DNA from: Dichotomocladium elegans
Taxonomy: Eukaryota; Mucoromycota; Mucoromycetes; Mucorales; Lichtheimiaceae
Direction: 5' to 3'
Assembly: GCA_025716815.1 (NCBI GenBank)
Contig: JAIXMN010000021.1
Coordinates: forward strand, 1 to 64,000
Length of the DNA: 64,000 nt
How positions within the stretch are numbered: the first letter of the stretch is position 1; each line of letters starts with the position of its first letter. A program made the translations under genes and the position numbers. A model generated the notes under the pieces. The model searched no databases. It saw only the letters and a program-made list of their open reading frames with translations, and had not been told where the DNA came from. Of the stretch, positions 1 to 9,390 are shown one piece after another.

Positions 1-993
1 GGGGCGTTGTATATGACAAGATTCCCTAGCATATTGCTGGTAAAATGCCTCGAAAGCTTGAACATGACAACGCAAAGAGTCTGCGTGTCGGGAGATGGTG
101 TGATTCTTGAGGGAGAGAAGTTGTCGTGTTTTGAGGCGTGCCGGGAAAACTGCCAGCGTCATGGCTTGCGATTTGCCTATGAATGCTGCTATTCGTCGTG
201 CAGACGTCCATTCTTGATGAATCAACCGGGCCGCTTCCCTCCGTAGGTCGCGGATCTTGTTCGGAGGTACCGTTAGTGACATATTCCGTGTGTCTATTTT
301 GAAACCCAGGTGCAGAAGAGATTGAGTGGGAGTTAAATGAGACTTGCTGTGTTTGATCAGAAACCCCAGTTCCTGTAGCTTCTTCAGCACCAGACGGGTG
401 TGTCTCATGGAAGTGTGATGGTCTTTGGCCGCAATCAAAAGGTCGTCGAGGTAGGCGGTTAGATGTATTCCCTTGCTTCTCGCCCATTTGAGGACGGGGC
501 GAAGAATTCGGGTAAAGACATATGGGCTCAGAGAAAGACCAAAAACGAGACACCGGAATTGGTAAAGTTTGTTGCGCCATGTGAATTGTAGGTATCGGCG
601 CGAAGAAGGATGAATTGGCACGTGTAGGAAGGCGTCCGTAAGATCGATGCTTGTAAGAAAATCCCGTGGATTGATCATGTTGCACACTTGATTGATTGTT
701 TCCATTTTGAAATGTCGGGAAACCACATATTGGTTCAGAGCTTTCAGATTCAGGACGGGTCGGCGGTCTCCCGTTTTTTTGGGAATTGTAAAAATTGTAG
801 AATGGAAACCAGGAGTTTGCCACAGTACTTCCTCGATTGCTTGTTTCGCGAGCAGGTTTTGAATTTCCTGGTCGATGGCCCCTTGTTCGTTCTGTTGATG
901 AAGGGGTAGATAGTGCTGGAAATGACCCATATGAAGAGGGGGCGCTTTAAGAAAGGAATCCGGAAGCCTTCTTGAGTAACGCTTAGCACCCAT
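1..993 (-). mobile_element. DIRS-type retrotransposon reverse transcriptase, partial
   Basis: The minus-strand frame whose codons end at position 1 is open from an ATG at 993 to the window edge (331 codons, no stop). It reads as a DIRS/Ngaro-family reverse transcriptase. Visible motifs are FTIPKKTGDRRP, LTSIDLTDAFLHVPIH, FGLSLSPYVFTRIL and the catalytic YLDD box (451-453 region, followed by LLIAAKD), then a connection toward RNase H. RNase H, tyrosine recombinase and methyltransferase parts would lie beyond position 1. The N-terminal RT block (WVLSVTQEGFRIPFLK) is in another minus frame. The two frames meet at about 943-951, so a one-base frameshift is needed to join them. That suggests a defective copy or a sequence error; a natural ORF overlap is also possible. 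Family assignment rests on the RT motifs plus the adjacent gag-like ORF. Confidence 0.85.
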
Positions 994-1045
994 TTGTCAG
1001 CCGTCAGAGTCTGCCATGCTTGTGGGAAGAAGGAGAGACGGCCAC

Positions 1046-1882
1046 CTATTGTGAGTGGTCGTGTCTTTTGCCATGTGGGTCCCGTGGACCGAGGCGAAAA
1101 TCCTTCTTCGTGTCTTGGCGTTGGCCTTGTTGGGACAAACCCGCGGGTCGTCCTTGTTGTTCTTGTTCATACTTTGATGTTTGGGTCGAAAGGGATGCGC
1201 CTTTCCCTTTTTTGTTGTACGTGGTTTGACGGCGTTGGGTCGCCTGGTGCACTGCGCGGGCGAGGGTAGCTTGTTCAACCAAGTCTTTGGGCTCCACCAG
1301 AGGTGATGGTCCTTTCTCGCCCATTCGAGGAGTAGCATTAGAAATCCCCGCAGCACGATACATATTGTCAATGCGAAGTTGTGTGATGAACGATGCTGTG
1401 TCCACCAGTAATTCATGTACCACTTTGATGAATTCCACTGTCGCTTCTTGTGGAACTTGGCCCCCAGACCGCAGAGTGCGGTGAAGGAAATAATCCAGTG
1501 GCCTTGTGATGCCGGACAGGCGAAACTGGATCTCATGGAATTGGTGGTCGATACGCTTTGTAGCGGTTCCCATGGAAATTTGATTGAGAGTGGGGGGCAT
1601 ATATTCGCGGTCTCTGTTGCGCGGACAAGCCGATAAAAACCGTTTTCGATCAATATCCGATAGCGGATGACGGAAGAAATCGTTAGCAAAGCCTGGAAGG
1701 GCTTCCCGAAATTCAGTGTATGGTGAAAATTCAGTATCTGGGTCACGAGTGGATATGAAAGGGTCTCCGTCCACTGGGCGAGATACGCCTTCCAGAGCAG
1801 AAACACGCTGAAGCAGAGCCATAGCCCAAGCAGGGGCGTTGTTAACGTCGTTGGGCTCATTGAAATTGTCATCAGAGTTCAT
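1046..1882 (-). CDS. DIRS-type gag-like ORF1
   Basis: This is an intact 278-residue frame starting with ATG at 1882, directly upstream of the reverse transcriptase on the same strand. It has no enzymatic motif. The N-terminal half is mildly acidic and helical (AWAMALLQRVSALEG). The last ~70 residues are rich in Q, R, K and G (QTTYNKKGKG, QQGQRQDTKK), as expected of a nucleic-acid-binding capsid-like protein. Position, orientation and composition match ORF1 (putative gag) of DIRS elements. An overlapping minus frame (997-1872) is a shadow. The gap of about 50 bases to the RT frame, together with the RT frameshift, leaves the translation mode of the RT unclear. Confidence 0.7.
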   Translation of the reverse strand: MNSDDNFNEPNDVNNAPAWAMALLQRVSALEGVSRPVDGDPFISTRDPDTEFSPYTEFREALPGFANDFFRHPLSDIDRKRFLSACPRNRDREYMPPTLNQISMGTATKRIDHQFHEIQFRLSGITRPLDYFLHRTLRSGGQVPQEATVEFIKVVHELLVDTASFITQLRIDNMYRAAGISNATPRMGEKGPSPLVEPKDLVEQATLARAVHQATQRRQTTYNKKGKGASLSTQTSKYEQEQQGRPAGLSQQGQRQDTKKDFRLGPRDPHGKRHDHSQ

Positions 1883-2045
1883 GATAAGGCTCGACGGACC
1901 GTGTACCAGGAGCGAGCTTTTCTCGAGAAAAAAGATGATAAAGATGTAAAATAGGATACATATTTCCTTTTATACTAGTTTTTCTCGAGATAAACAATGG
2001 AGAGATGGTAAAACAATCCCTGGCTCCACCGATAACGAAGGATAA
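1883..2045 (-). promoter_or_regulatory. 5' flank/terminal region of the DIRS element
   Basis: Non-coding A/T-rich sequence upstream of the gag ATG. It contains the perfect palindrome TTTTCTCGAGAAAA (1918-1931) and a second copy of its core, TTTCTCGAGA, at 1981-1990, about 62 bases away. Repeats at this position fit the terminal repeat or promoter of a DIRS element, but the true end of the element cannot be placed because the other terminus is outside the window and the satellite begins at about 2046. Confidence 0.4.
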
Positions 2046-3420
2046 TGAGTTAACGAACAGAGGGCGTCCGCATTTTATTGAGTTAACGAACAGAGGGCGT
2101 CCGCATTTTATTGAGTTAACGAACAGAGGACGTCCGCATTTTATTGAGTTAACGAACAGTGCGTCCGCATTTTATTGAGTTAACGAACAGAGGGCGTCCG
2201 CATTTTATTGAGTTAACGAACAGAGGGCGTGCGCATTTTATTGAGTTAACGAACAGAGTGCGTCCGCATTTTATTGAGTTAACGAACAGTGCGTCCGCAT
2301 TTTATTGAGTTAACGAACAGAGGGCGTCCGCATTTTATTGAGTTAACGAACAGAGGGCGTGCGCATTTTATTGAGTTAACGAACAGAGTGCGTCCGCATT
2401 TTATTGAGTTAACGAACAGTGCGTCCGCATTTTATTGAGTTAACGAACAGAGGGCGTCCGCATTTTATTGAGTTAACGAACAGTGCGTCCGCATTTCATT
2501 GAGTTAACGAACAGTGCGTCCGCATTTTATTGAGTTAACGAACAGAGTGCGTCCGCATTTTATTGAGTTAACGAACAGTGCGTCCGCATTTTATTGAGTT
2601 AACGAACAGAGGGCGTCCGCATTTCATTGAGTTAACGAACAGTGTGACTGCATTTCATTGAGTTAACGAACAGTGCGTCCGCATTTTATTGAGTTAACGA
2701 ACAGAGGGCGTCCGCATTTCATTGAGTTAACGAACAGTGTGACTGCATTTCATTGAGTTAACGAACAGTGCGTCCGCATTTTATTGAGTTAACGAACAGA
2801 GGGCGTCCGCATTTTATTGAGTTAACGAACAGAGGACGTCCGCATTTTATTGAGTTAACGAACAGAGGGCGTCCGCATTTTATTGAGTTAACGAACAGTG
2901 CGTCCGCATTTTATTGAGTTAACGAACAGAGGGCGTCCGCATTTCATTGAGTTAACGAACAGTGTGACTGCATTTCATTGAGTTAACGAACAGTGCGTCC
3001 GCATTTTATTGAGTTAACGAACAGAGGGCGTCCGCATTTTATTGAGTTAACGAACAGAGGACGTCCGCATTTTATTGAGTTAACGAACAGAGGGCGTCCG
3101 CATTTCATTGAGTTAACGAACAGAGGGCGTCCGCATTTCATTGAGTTAACGAACAGTGCGTCCGCATTTTATTGAGTTAACGAACAGAGGGCGTCCGCAT
3201 TTTATTGAGTTAACGAACAGAGGACGTCCGCATTTTATTGAGTTAACGAACAGTGCGTCCGCATTTTATTGAGTTAACGAACAGAGGGCGTCCGCATTTT
3301 ATTGAGTTAACGAACAGAGGGCGTCCGCATTTCATTGAGTTAACGAACAGTGCGTCCGCATTTCATTGAGTTAACGAACAGTGCGTCCGCATTTCATTGA
3401 GTTAACGAACAGTGCGTCTG
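2046..3420. repeat. 31/33-bp satellite array, about 43 units
   Basis: Head-to-tail array of a unit containing GAGTTAACGAACAG, then a variable linker, then CGTCCGCATTTTATT. Two main lengths alternate: 33 bp (linker AGGGCG or AGGACG) and 31 bp (linker TGCG). Rarer linkers are AGTGCG and a TGTGACTG variant, and there is a T/C switch in CATTTTATT/CATTTCATT. Some multi-unit blocks recur (the block with the TGTGACTG variant appears near 2640, 2730 and 2960), showing segmental amplification. The 33-bp unit is in frame (repeating HFIELTNRGRP), but the 31-bp unit breaks the frame, so it is not coding. One further unit lies at 3618-3655, and diverged units occur in the opposite orientation at 5085-5165. 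Confidence 0.97.
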
Positions 3421-3617
3421 TAGCAGTAGCTACAGTGACGGGTCACTATCGACCGACAACCAAGTTACTACAAGGATAACGATCACGATCAAGACCGCAT
3501 CTCCGGCAACGATATTATTATAATCATCGTTCTTCTCGTCGCGTTCGCGCTTCCTCCACACTGTATATCAGACGTTCTTCATAAGTACTCGCACAACAGT
3601 TCCTGTACTGTTACAGT
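3421..3617. other. Unique ~200-bp segment interrupting the satellite
   Basis: A non-repetitive segment lies between the main array and one more satellite unit. Its left part carries AGTAGCTACAGTGACGGGTCAC (positions about 3424-3446), which includes the inverted pair GTGAC/GTCAC. Its right part ends in TACTGTTACAGTG just before the next unit. There is no open reading frame of note. It could be a small insertion or the original flank of the array; the sequence alone does not decide. Confidence 0.5.
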
Positions 3618-3791
3618 GTCTGCATTTTATTGAGTTAACGAACAGTGCGTCTGCACGGATATCATTTGGCTCTGCACTTAACCCGCCAAAGTCGATGGCC
3701 GCCAAACGGATAGGCTTAAACTTTGTTTTTAAGCAATTGCACTAAATCTAAAAAAAGGAATGAGTATCTATGCATTGAATAAAAACGTCAT

Positions 3792-4124
3792 TCATGTACT
3801 TGTCATATCCCCGTCACAATTCTTGATCAATGCCAAATGCTGTTTATAGTCTCCTTTGCTGTCACGAGATTCCATCGGTTGATTTGCGTCGCAATATGGT
3901 GATTCGTAGACTTTGGTGCATAAGCTTCTCGTGCGCAAACGATGGACCATTTCGCTCAGAGGGTTGCATCTAATGCTAATACGTTCTTTGCCTATGGATT
4001 TCCTTGCATATCCAATTGTTGTCATCGGGTGGTGGCGGCAGTGTTGCTCGTATCTGACCAGATCTTCGGCAACATCGATTCCCAAATATTTGTCCAGCAA
4101 CACCCACTGCGATCGGCCTTCCAA
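3792..4124 (-). CDS. Unrecognised 110-residue ORF with IGYARKS motif
   Basis: A minus-strand frame of 110 residues. The central segment (MTTIGYARKSIGKERIS, then EMVHRLRTRSLCTKVY) resembles the start of a serine-recombinase fold, where Y-x-R-x-S near the N-terminus is usual. No other recombinase feature follows, so I do not assign that function. The C-terminal part contains YCDANQPMESRDSKG and ends NCDGDMTST. The N-terminal half is repeated in the second copy at 4141-4383. It lies inside the candidate non-autonomous element and is probably element-borne. Expression and function are unknown. Confidence 0.35.
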   Translation of the reverse strand: MEGRSQWVLLDKYLGIDVAEDLVRYEQHCRHHPMTTIGYARKSIGKERISIRCNPLSEMVHRLRTRSLCTKVYESPYCDANQPMESRDSKGDYKQHLALIKNCDGDMTST

Positions 4125-4464
4125 TTTTTGCCATTTGACCTCATTGCTGCACGTTCACCCCACGCATGACGGCTATTGGTCCAACCCTCAATCTGCTTCG
4201 ACGAACCATTTCGCTCAGAAGCTTGCATCTAGTGCTGATACGTTCTTTGCCTTTGGATTTCCTTGCATATCCAATTGTTGTCATCGGGTGGCGCCGGCAG
4301 TGTTGCTCGTATTTGACCAGGTCTTCGGCAACATTGATCCCCAAATATTTGTCCAGCAACACCCACTGCGATCGGCCTTCCAATTTTTGCCATTTGACCT
4401 CATTGCTGTGCGTTCACCCCACGCATGACAACCATTGATCCAACCCTCAACCTGCTTCGTCGAG
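3947..4464. repeat. Two-copy ~259-bp direct duplication
   Basis: The segment beginning CCATTTCGCTCAGA at 3947 recurs at 4206 with few substitutions, giving a period of 259 bases. The two copies run to about 4205 and 4464. Both carry the minus-strand reading frame that begins MEGRSQWVLLDKYLG. The second copy (minus, 4141-4383) keeps the GYARKS segment but diverges and stops soon after. The duplication therefore occurred inside the ORF and left a truncated second version. Confidence 0.85.
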
Positions 4465-5084
4465 TTCGTGGTCCGAAGCATTTTTCCAATATCGATTTTT
4501 GTTCAACTGACGTCAGGAAGATGCGCTCGAATAGGGTAGCATTCAAGGATCGGTTTACATGCATGATTTGCTTAAAATGTGCCAGGGCTTCCTATTTTGA
4601 AATGGTGACTACGCAAAAACGTTACAACTTACGAAAACTACGTGGAAAAAAGCTGCTTTTACCTTTGTATTGATTTGCAAGTATTTCACCGGACGGAAAT
4701 GAAGGGATCAGGCTTTCATTTGAACAACGGTCGATAATGTCATGCATGGGTAAGAGGATGAGGAGCCGCCACTTTGGTCATCTGAATACATTAATGTCAG
4801 CCCCAAGCCTATTAATGAAACTACAAGCACACTTACTATCGTCTGCATAGTTGATATATCGTTTTTGACACCAGGGACGGCGACAGTGGGTTGGCGCCAG
4901 TAACATGTATAGGAACCAAATCCAACTCTCATAGTCTAGCGACTGCTTGAAGCCGATGTTGTTTTGTTTGTTTGGAACCAAGGGCTAGGCAAGCTGCCTG
5001 AGAAAAGCTAAGTCTGTGCATTCAGACCGTGACGAAAAAAGCTTAAGGAAGAAGAAAAAAGGGTGGGTCCACCTTCGGGGTTCG

Positions 5085-5165
5085 CCAACTCAGTAAAATG
5101 CAGACACACCGTTCGCCAAGTCACGAAAATGCAGACACACTGTTCGTCAAGTCTCCAAAATGGGA
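5085..5165 (-). repeat. Inverted, diverged copies of the satellite unit
   Basis: On the minus strand two units are clear (GTGTCTGCATTTTCGTGACTT and the same block ending TACTGAGTTGGCGAAC), with a third, more diverged one toward 5190. They share spacing and core words (TGTCTGCATTTT, GACGAACAG) with the array at 2046-3420, but in opposite orientation. They lie between the candidate non-autonomous element and the Tc1-type transposase, so they could be the terminal repeat of either. Confidence 0.75.
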
Positions 5166-5499
5166 TTTCACACCTCTTTTCAGGCTCGCCTATCAACTCA
5201 CAATTTCAATGAATCCACAACTTGCAGATGTCTTTTTTCTCTCTCTCCCTCCTTCTTTTCGAATAAATCACCTTTATTGAGTCTCATCATTTTTTTTTGA
5301 CTGTCTCCTGCCATCTTATTCCACATGTCCTACACACTTGAAGTATCCGCCCCTTTTTTTTACTGTATCAGTGCTAAAAGTCACCGAAATCTGGCGTCCT
5401 GTAAGTCGGTAGAGAGATACTACAATCTTACCTAGTCGAGGCTCTCAACAAAATATTCAACAGAATGTTAAACAAAGCCTTTTAAATCATTTCAATACA

Positions 5500-6488
5500 A
5501 GCTACCGCATGCTTCACTGATCCTAGTCATTAATGTTTCTTTTTCCAATAGTCTATTTCGCTTCATCTTACTCTTAACAACAGAGCAGAACTGCTCAATT
5601 GGATTAAGTTCAGGAGAATACGGAGGAAGATGTACGTAGCGATATCCTCGAGAATGAATATATTATCCATGACAAGACAGTGTCCCTTCATTTCCGCATA
5701 CGTGTGCGTTTCGTCAAGTGTCGCCTTTAAAAAGCTCAAATAATATCCTGTTACTGTTCCTATGCTGTAACCATCATTTGCACGTCCAAGCTTTCTCTTT
5801 TTGATACGCTTTGGAACTCTCAAACTAACATTAATCAAGCCAGTGGCAAATATGGCACTTAAACTTGATGTTGCATTCGCTTTTGTTACGAGTTCTGTAA
5901 TTACCGCAGGAGTTCCCTTCTTTGACCACGCCATGCCTTGTTTCAAATTGATATGAAAGGCTGGTTCATCAAGAAAGCGACAATTTGTAATGAAACCCAT
6001 GTCAGTTTGCTGCCACCTTTGAACCCAATCGTACCTTTGCCAAATCTTTTCTTCGCAGTTTCTTTCCACAGGCTGAAATTGTGCCTGCTTAATGAATAGA
6101 TTGCACCCAGTTATCATGAAGTTATAAGTGGTGCTACGAGAAACATTAAGATCTGTGAATTGCGTTAAACTTTCTGCCACTTCAGTTACAGAGCAGAAGG
6201 ATTCTAACCAATATATTTTAAAACAAATTGCTTATGGTCCTCACCAAGAATATGACGCCGACCTGACTTTTTCTTCTTCTCCATGATGCTTTCAGGGTCC
6301 TCGTAATAACGGTTAATCCATCTCTGTGCTGCTCGGACATGAATGCCCAATTGTCTCGCAGCTGCAGAAGCATTCAAGCATTTGCTGAAAAAATCGAGTT
6401 TTATCTTCATCAGAATAAATTGTATGGGGGTGCTTGTTGCATTGCTCCATATAAACGTCCTCACTGCTCCTCTAATCCGCAATGGCAC
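5500..6488 (-). pseudogene. Tc1/IS630-type (DDE) transposase, decayed
   Basis: The N-terminal part (6488-6204) holds a helix-turn-helix-like segment (ASAAARQLGIHVRAAQRWINR). It ends in a stop at about 6204, and the frame resumes at about 6190. The catalytic core keeps the first Asp (RFLDEPAFHINLKQGMAWSKKG) and the second (KGHCLVMDN). After MDN there is an in-frame loss and frame change at about 5640-5655. The third-residue block (HLPPYSPELNPIEQFCSVVKSK) reads in another frame down to about 5500. A stop, a frameshift and a missing stretch around the second catalytic segment mean it cannot make active transposase. The family call is secure from the DDE blocks. Confidence 0.9.
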
Positions 6489-6954
6489 ACATTACAGGAT
6501 TATGAGATATCTCGGGAGGTTTATCTGCTAGGAATTGAATACGAGAACTTATTGTTTCGCTAGCAAATAACTCTTCGTCACCAACAGGATCCGTGAGCTC
6601 ACTCCGTTCTCATCAAAACGTGTCCTTGCCCATCTTCATAAAATATTGCATATCCATCCTGAATGTCTCCAAAAAAAAAAAAATATACAGCAAATAGGAA
6701 AAAGACACGCCAAAACTGTCTTTACTTTTGAATCAGTCGAACATTGTTGTTGGACAGGTTTTTTTTTGGCACGACATCAAACTCAATATTAGCGACTTCA
6801 CTTTCTGAAATGACTGTATGTAGAACTCCATTTATTCTGTATTTGGAATTAAAAGACAAAGGGATTGATGGTGGTGTATGGAGCACTTTATTACTTACTA
6901 GAAGGATTACATAGTAAAAAAGATAAATATATTATAGAAAACATAATAGTGATC
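6489..6954. other. Intergenic, no gene seen
   Basis: A/T-rich sequence between the dead transposase and the stop codon of the nucleoside transporter. It contains a 13-base A run near 6670 and no supportable ORF or RNA gene. The right-hand part should include the 3' untranslated region of the transporter. Confidence 0.6.
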
Positions 6955-8980
6955 TCAGGCCAACATGCCAGCAATGGAGGCAGAGATCCAGGTAGACATT
7001 GCACCACACAGCATTGCGGAAAAGGCCAGCTTTGAGAGTTCACCAGTGCGACTCGGTGCAAGTGCGCCGAGTGTACCGATCTGAATGCCCACGCTGGAGA
7101 GATTGGCAAAACCGCAGAGCGCATAGGTGGCGACGAGCTGCGAGCGCGAAGACAAGACGCCGGCATAAGTAGAGGTCATTTCGTTGTAAGCAACAAACTC
7201 GTTCGCCCAAATCTTGATGGCCATCAAACGGCCGACAGGGACAACGTCCTTGTTATCAGCACCGATCAGCCAGGCAATCTAATAGCAACAGATTAGTGTT
7301 TCAATGTCATTGATACTCAAATATCCGGTTATCATACAGGAACAAAGACGTATCCGGTGATGAACTGAAGCGTCAGTTCTGGGATAGTCAAGAATTTGCC
7401 GAGCCAGGTAAGGGCGGCATTGACAGCGTACAGTAGCGCCAGGACAGCAATTAAATTGGCAGCGATACACAAGGAGATGGTCATGCCTGTCTGAGCACCG
7501 TTGCCGGCCGCGTGCAAGATGTTAGTAGGCCGCTCTTCCTGAGGCGGAACCTGGACCTTCTTGCCAGTCATCGGCTCCTCGGTCTCGGGATAGCGAATCT
7601 TGCTCACCGCCAGCGAACAAGGGATAGACATGATACAGGATGTGAGCAGAGCCTGACCAGAGACACCCATCGAAATGTAGCCAAAGAGCACAGAGCCTGA
7701 AATCGTTGCGAAGCCGGATGTCATGACCTGATGAAGCTCGCTCTTGGTCATATATGGTAGATAAGGTCGGACAAGCAAGGCGTTTTCACCTTGACCAATG
7801 AAAGGCTATTGGATTTTCAAGAACGCACGCGCGCGCGCGCGAGAGAGAGAGAGACAAAGCGTTAGACTCAGATATGTACTCACATTCCTTGCATCCGGCA
7901 CAAACAGATACAGCCGCACGCACATGAAGCGCGAACAAAAAAAATCTAGTCTACTGCACAAAATGCTTACCGAGGCGGTGGCAACAACAGCTTCCGCACC
8001 AGAGACCTGTAGAAGATAGACAAAGATGACAGCAAAGCGAGTGAGGAACCATTGCAGAGCACCGACATAGTAGAGCATCTGGACTGTGGCAGCGAAGAAG
8101 ATGATGGCGGGGAACACAGAGATAGCGAAGTAGCCGAGGGCTGCCACGTCGGCGCTGAACAAGAACGCAGTGCCGTTTGCGGATTTTCCAAGATAACCCT
8201 GGGCAAAGGTGGCGAACCATTGGAAGATGTCGTGGCCAGCCGACGACCGGAAGACAAAGAGTGCAAGCAAAAACTGGAGCAACATGGAGCTCGATACGGT
8301 CGTCCAGTTAATCGAGCGACGGTTCGAAGACGAAGCAACCAAGCAGACCAAAAACACAACGAGCCCAAAAAGCGCGATCAGACGCCGGAGCCGGGTCGAG
8401 TCCTCGCTCTCAGGGATAGAGAAAATGGTGACGATCATGACAACAGCTACAAAGGCACCGTAGGCAATAGATCTCATACGTTTTGATAGCTTGTAAAACG
8501 GACGAGAGATCATGTCCCACAGCGCCCAAAACGGCTTGGTGACGGTCGTAAAAGGAATATATGTAAAGATCATGCTTAAAGTGAACCAAGCATAGATCAA
8601 ACCAAGAACCAGGTTCTCAGAGTTATATCCCTTCGGAACCTGCAGTGCGTAGGCAGCCGCTAGAAAACCTGTAAAGATCAGCCACATGGCGAGGCTTTTG
8701 TTTTTGATGTAAGAAATGTGGGTCAAGTGTCAAAATGGATTACTTACTGGAACCAGGGCTTGAAGCGAGAATAGATCGTTCGAAAGCGACCTTTCTTTCC
8801 GTCCTCTTCAAGAGAGCCCTCCTCCGCCTTATCCACGTCACTGGCATGATTTGACTGAACGTCCCCCTTTCCTACGCTACTCTGATACTCGGTTTTGGCA
8901 GCATCCTGTGCCTTAGGTACGTCAGATGCTAGTGTGTCTGTCTTTTTATCGTCCACGACGTTATCAGGCTTGGAATCCAT
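6955..8980 (-). CDS. Concentrative nucleoside transporter (CNT/SLC28 family)
   Basis: Sodium- or proton-coupled uptake of nucleosides across the plasma membrane. Exons (minus): 8980-8748, 8694-7971, 7805-7338, 7278-6955. They join in phase to 582 residues, usual for eukaryotic CNTs. The ATG at 8980 was chosen over an upstream TTG. A hydrophilic acidic N-terminus (~75 residues) precedes many membrane segments. Family signatures are PFIGQGENALLVRPYL (from residue 320; Q324 and E326 match the nucleoside-binding positions of the family), SELHQVMTSGFATISGSV, and NEFVAYNE (501-508), plus a C-terminal ATYALCGFANLSSVGIQIG. Intron 2 carries a CG/GA microsatellite. Substrate range (purine or pyrimidine) cannot be told. 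Confidence 0.93.
7823..7857. repeat. CG/GA microsatellite in a CNT intron
   Basis: A run of CG dinucleotides passing into GA dinucleotides inside intron 2 of the nucleoside transporter gene. Similar runs occur in other introns of the window (about 14995, 38282, 54953 and 55320), so dinucleotide tracts within introns are a local habit of this genome. Confidence 0.9.
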
Positions 8981-9390
8981 CGGGAACAACCAACGGTAAA
9001 AGAGATGGGGGGAAGAACAGAAGGAAACCTTATTTTACTGGGAAAAAGCACTATTGTTTATATAGATCGAATCTGTCTAACCAGAAAAAGATAAGCTGCT
9101 GCCCGATAACTGAAAGCCCCTTGTAATACCAGATGCTTGGTGTATGTTTACTTTATTTGAGTACGATAGTAGGTTAAATAGTAGATTACCAATAGGGATC
9201 GTATTACACACATGTTTGCTGTTAAACAAGAAGAAGAGGAGTATGAAAAAGAAAGTAAAAAAGCAACGACGGATGGCTGATTGGTAGTAGTAATAGTAGT
9301 GGTAATGGTGGTTGTGTATAAGGTGTACTAATAAATGAGTATGGATATAAAATAGCCAACAAGAAAAAGGAAAACGGAGGAACACAGAAA
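8981..9390. promoter_or_regulatory. Promoter region of CNT and 3' flank of Sec2-like gene
   Basis: About 410 bases between the CNT start and the stop codon of the next gene, both on the minus strand. It contains simple TAG/TAA-rich tracts near 9280-9300 and no ORF of note. It must hold the CNT promoter and the Sec2-like terminator, but no motif stands out. Confidence 0.5.

Larger units (their letters stand above)
3618..5165. mobile_element. Candidate non-autonomous transposon with satellite-unit inverted ends
   Basis: The left end is a satellite unit (TGTCTGCATTTTATTGAG..., 3618-3655). The right end, read on the opposite strand, carries two to three diverged units of the same 31-bp period (GTGTCTGCATTTT..., GACTTGACGAAC..., GAGTTGGCGAAC). 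The ~1.4 kb between these inverted ends contains a duplicated ORF and no transposase. Inverted ends made of short direct repeats are a known arrangement in Tc1/mariner-superfamily elements, and a dead Tc1-type transposase lies just to the right. This is inference: no target-site duplication could be established. Confidence 0.45.

Noticed and set aside
26..823. A 265-codon minus-strand frame with many Ser/Pro/Thr
   Set aside because: It is a shadow of the reverse transcriptase frame, which overlaps it and carries the YLDD box and other RT motifs.
2993..3175. ORF encoding repeated HFIELTNRGRP units
   Set aside because: It exists only because several 33-bp units are adjacent; the 31-bp units break the frame throughout the array.
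2046..3420. Resemblance of the satellite to a CRISPR array
   Set aside because: The units are contiguous repeats with only a few alternating linker variants and no unique spacers, and the genome is clearly eukaryotic.
4778..4981. A YADD sequence suggesting a second reverse transcriptase
   Set aside because: No other RT motif surrounds it and the frame is only 67 codons long.
7332..7470. Plus and minus short frames inside the CNT and FIT2 genes
   Set aside because: They overlap well-supported exons and lack any domain or codon evidence of their own.
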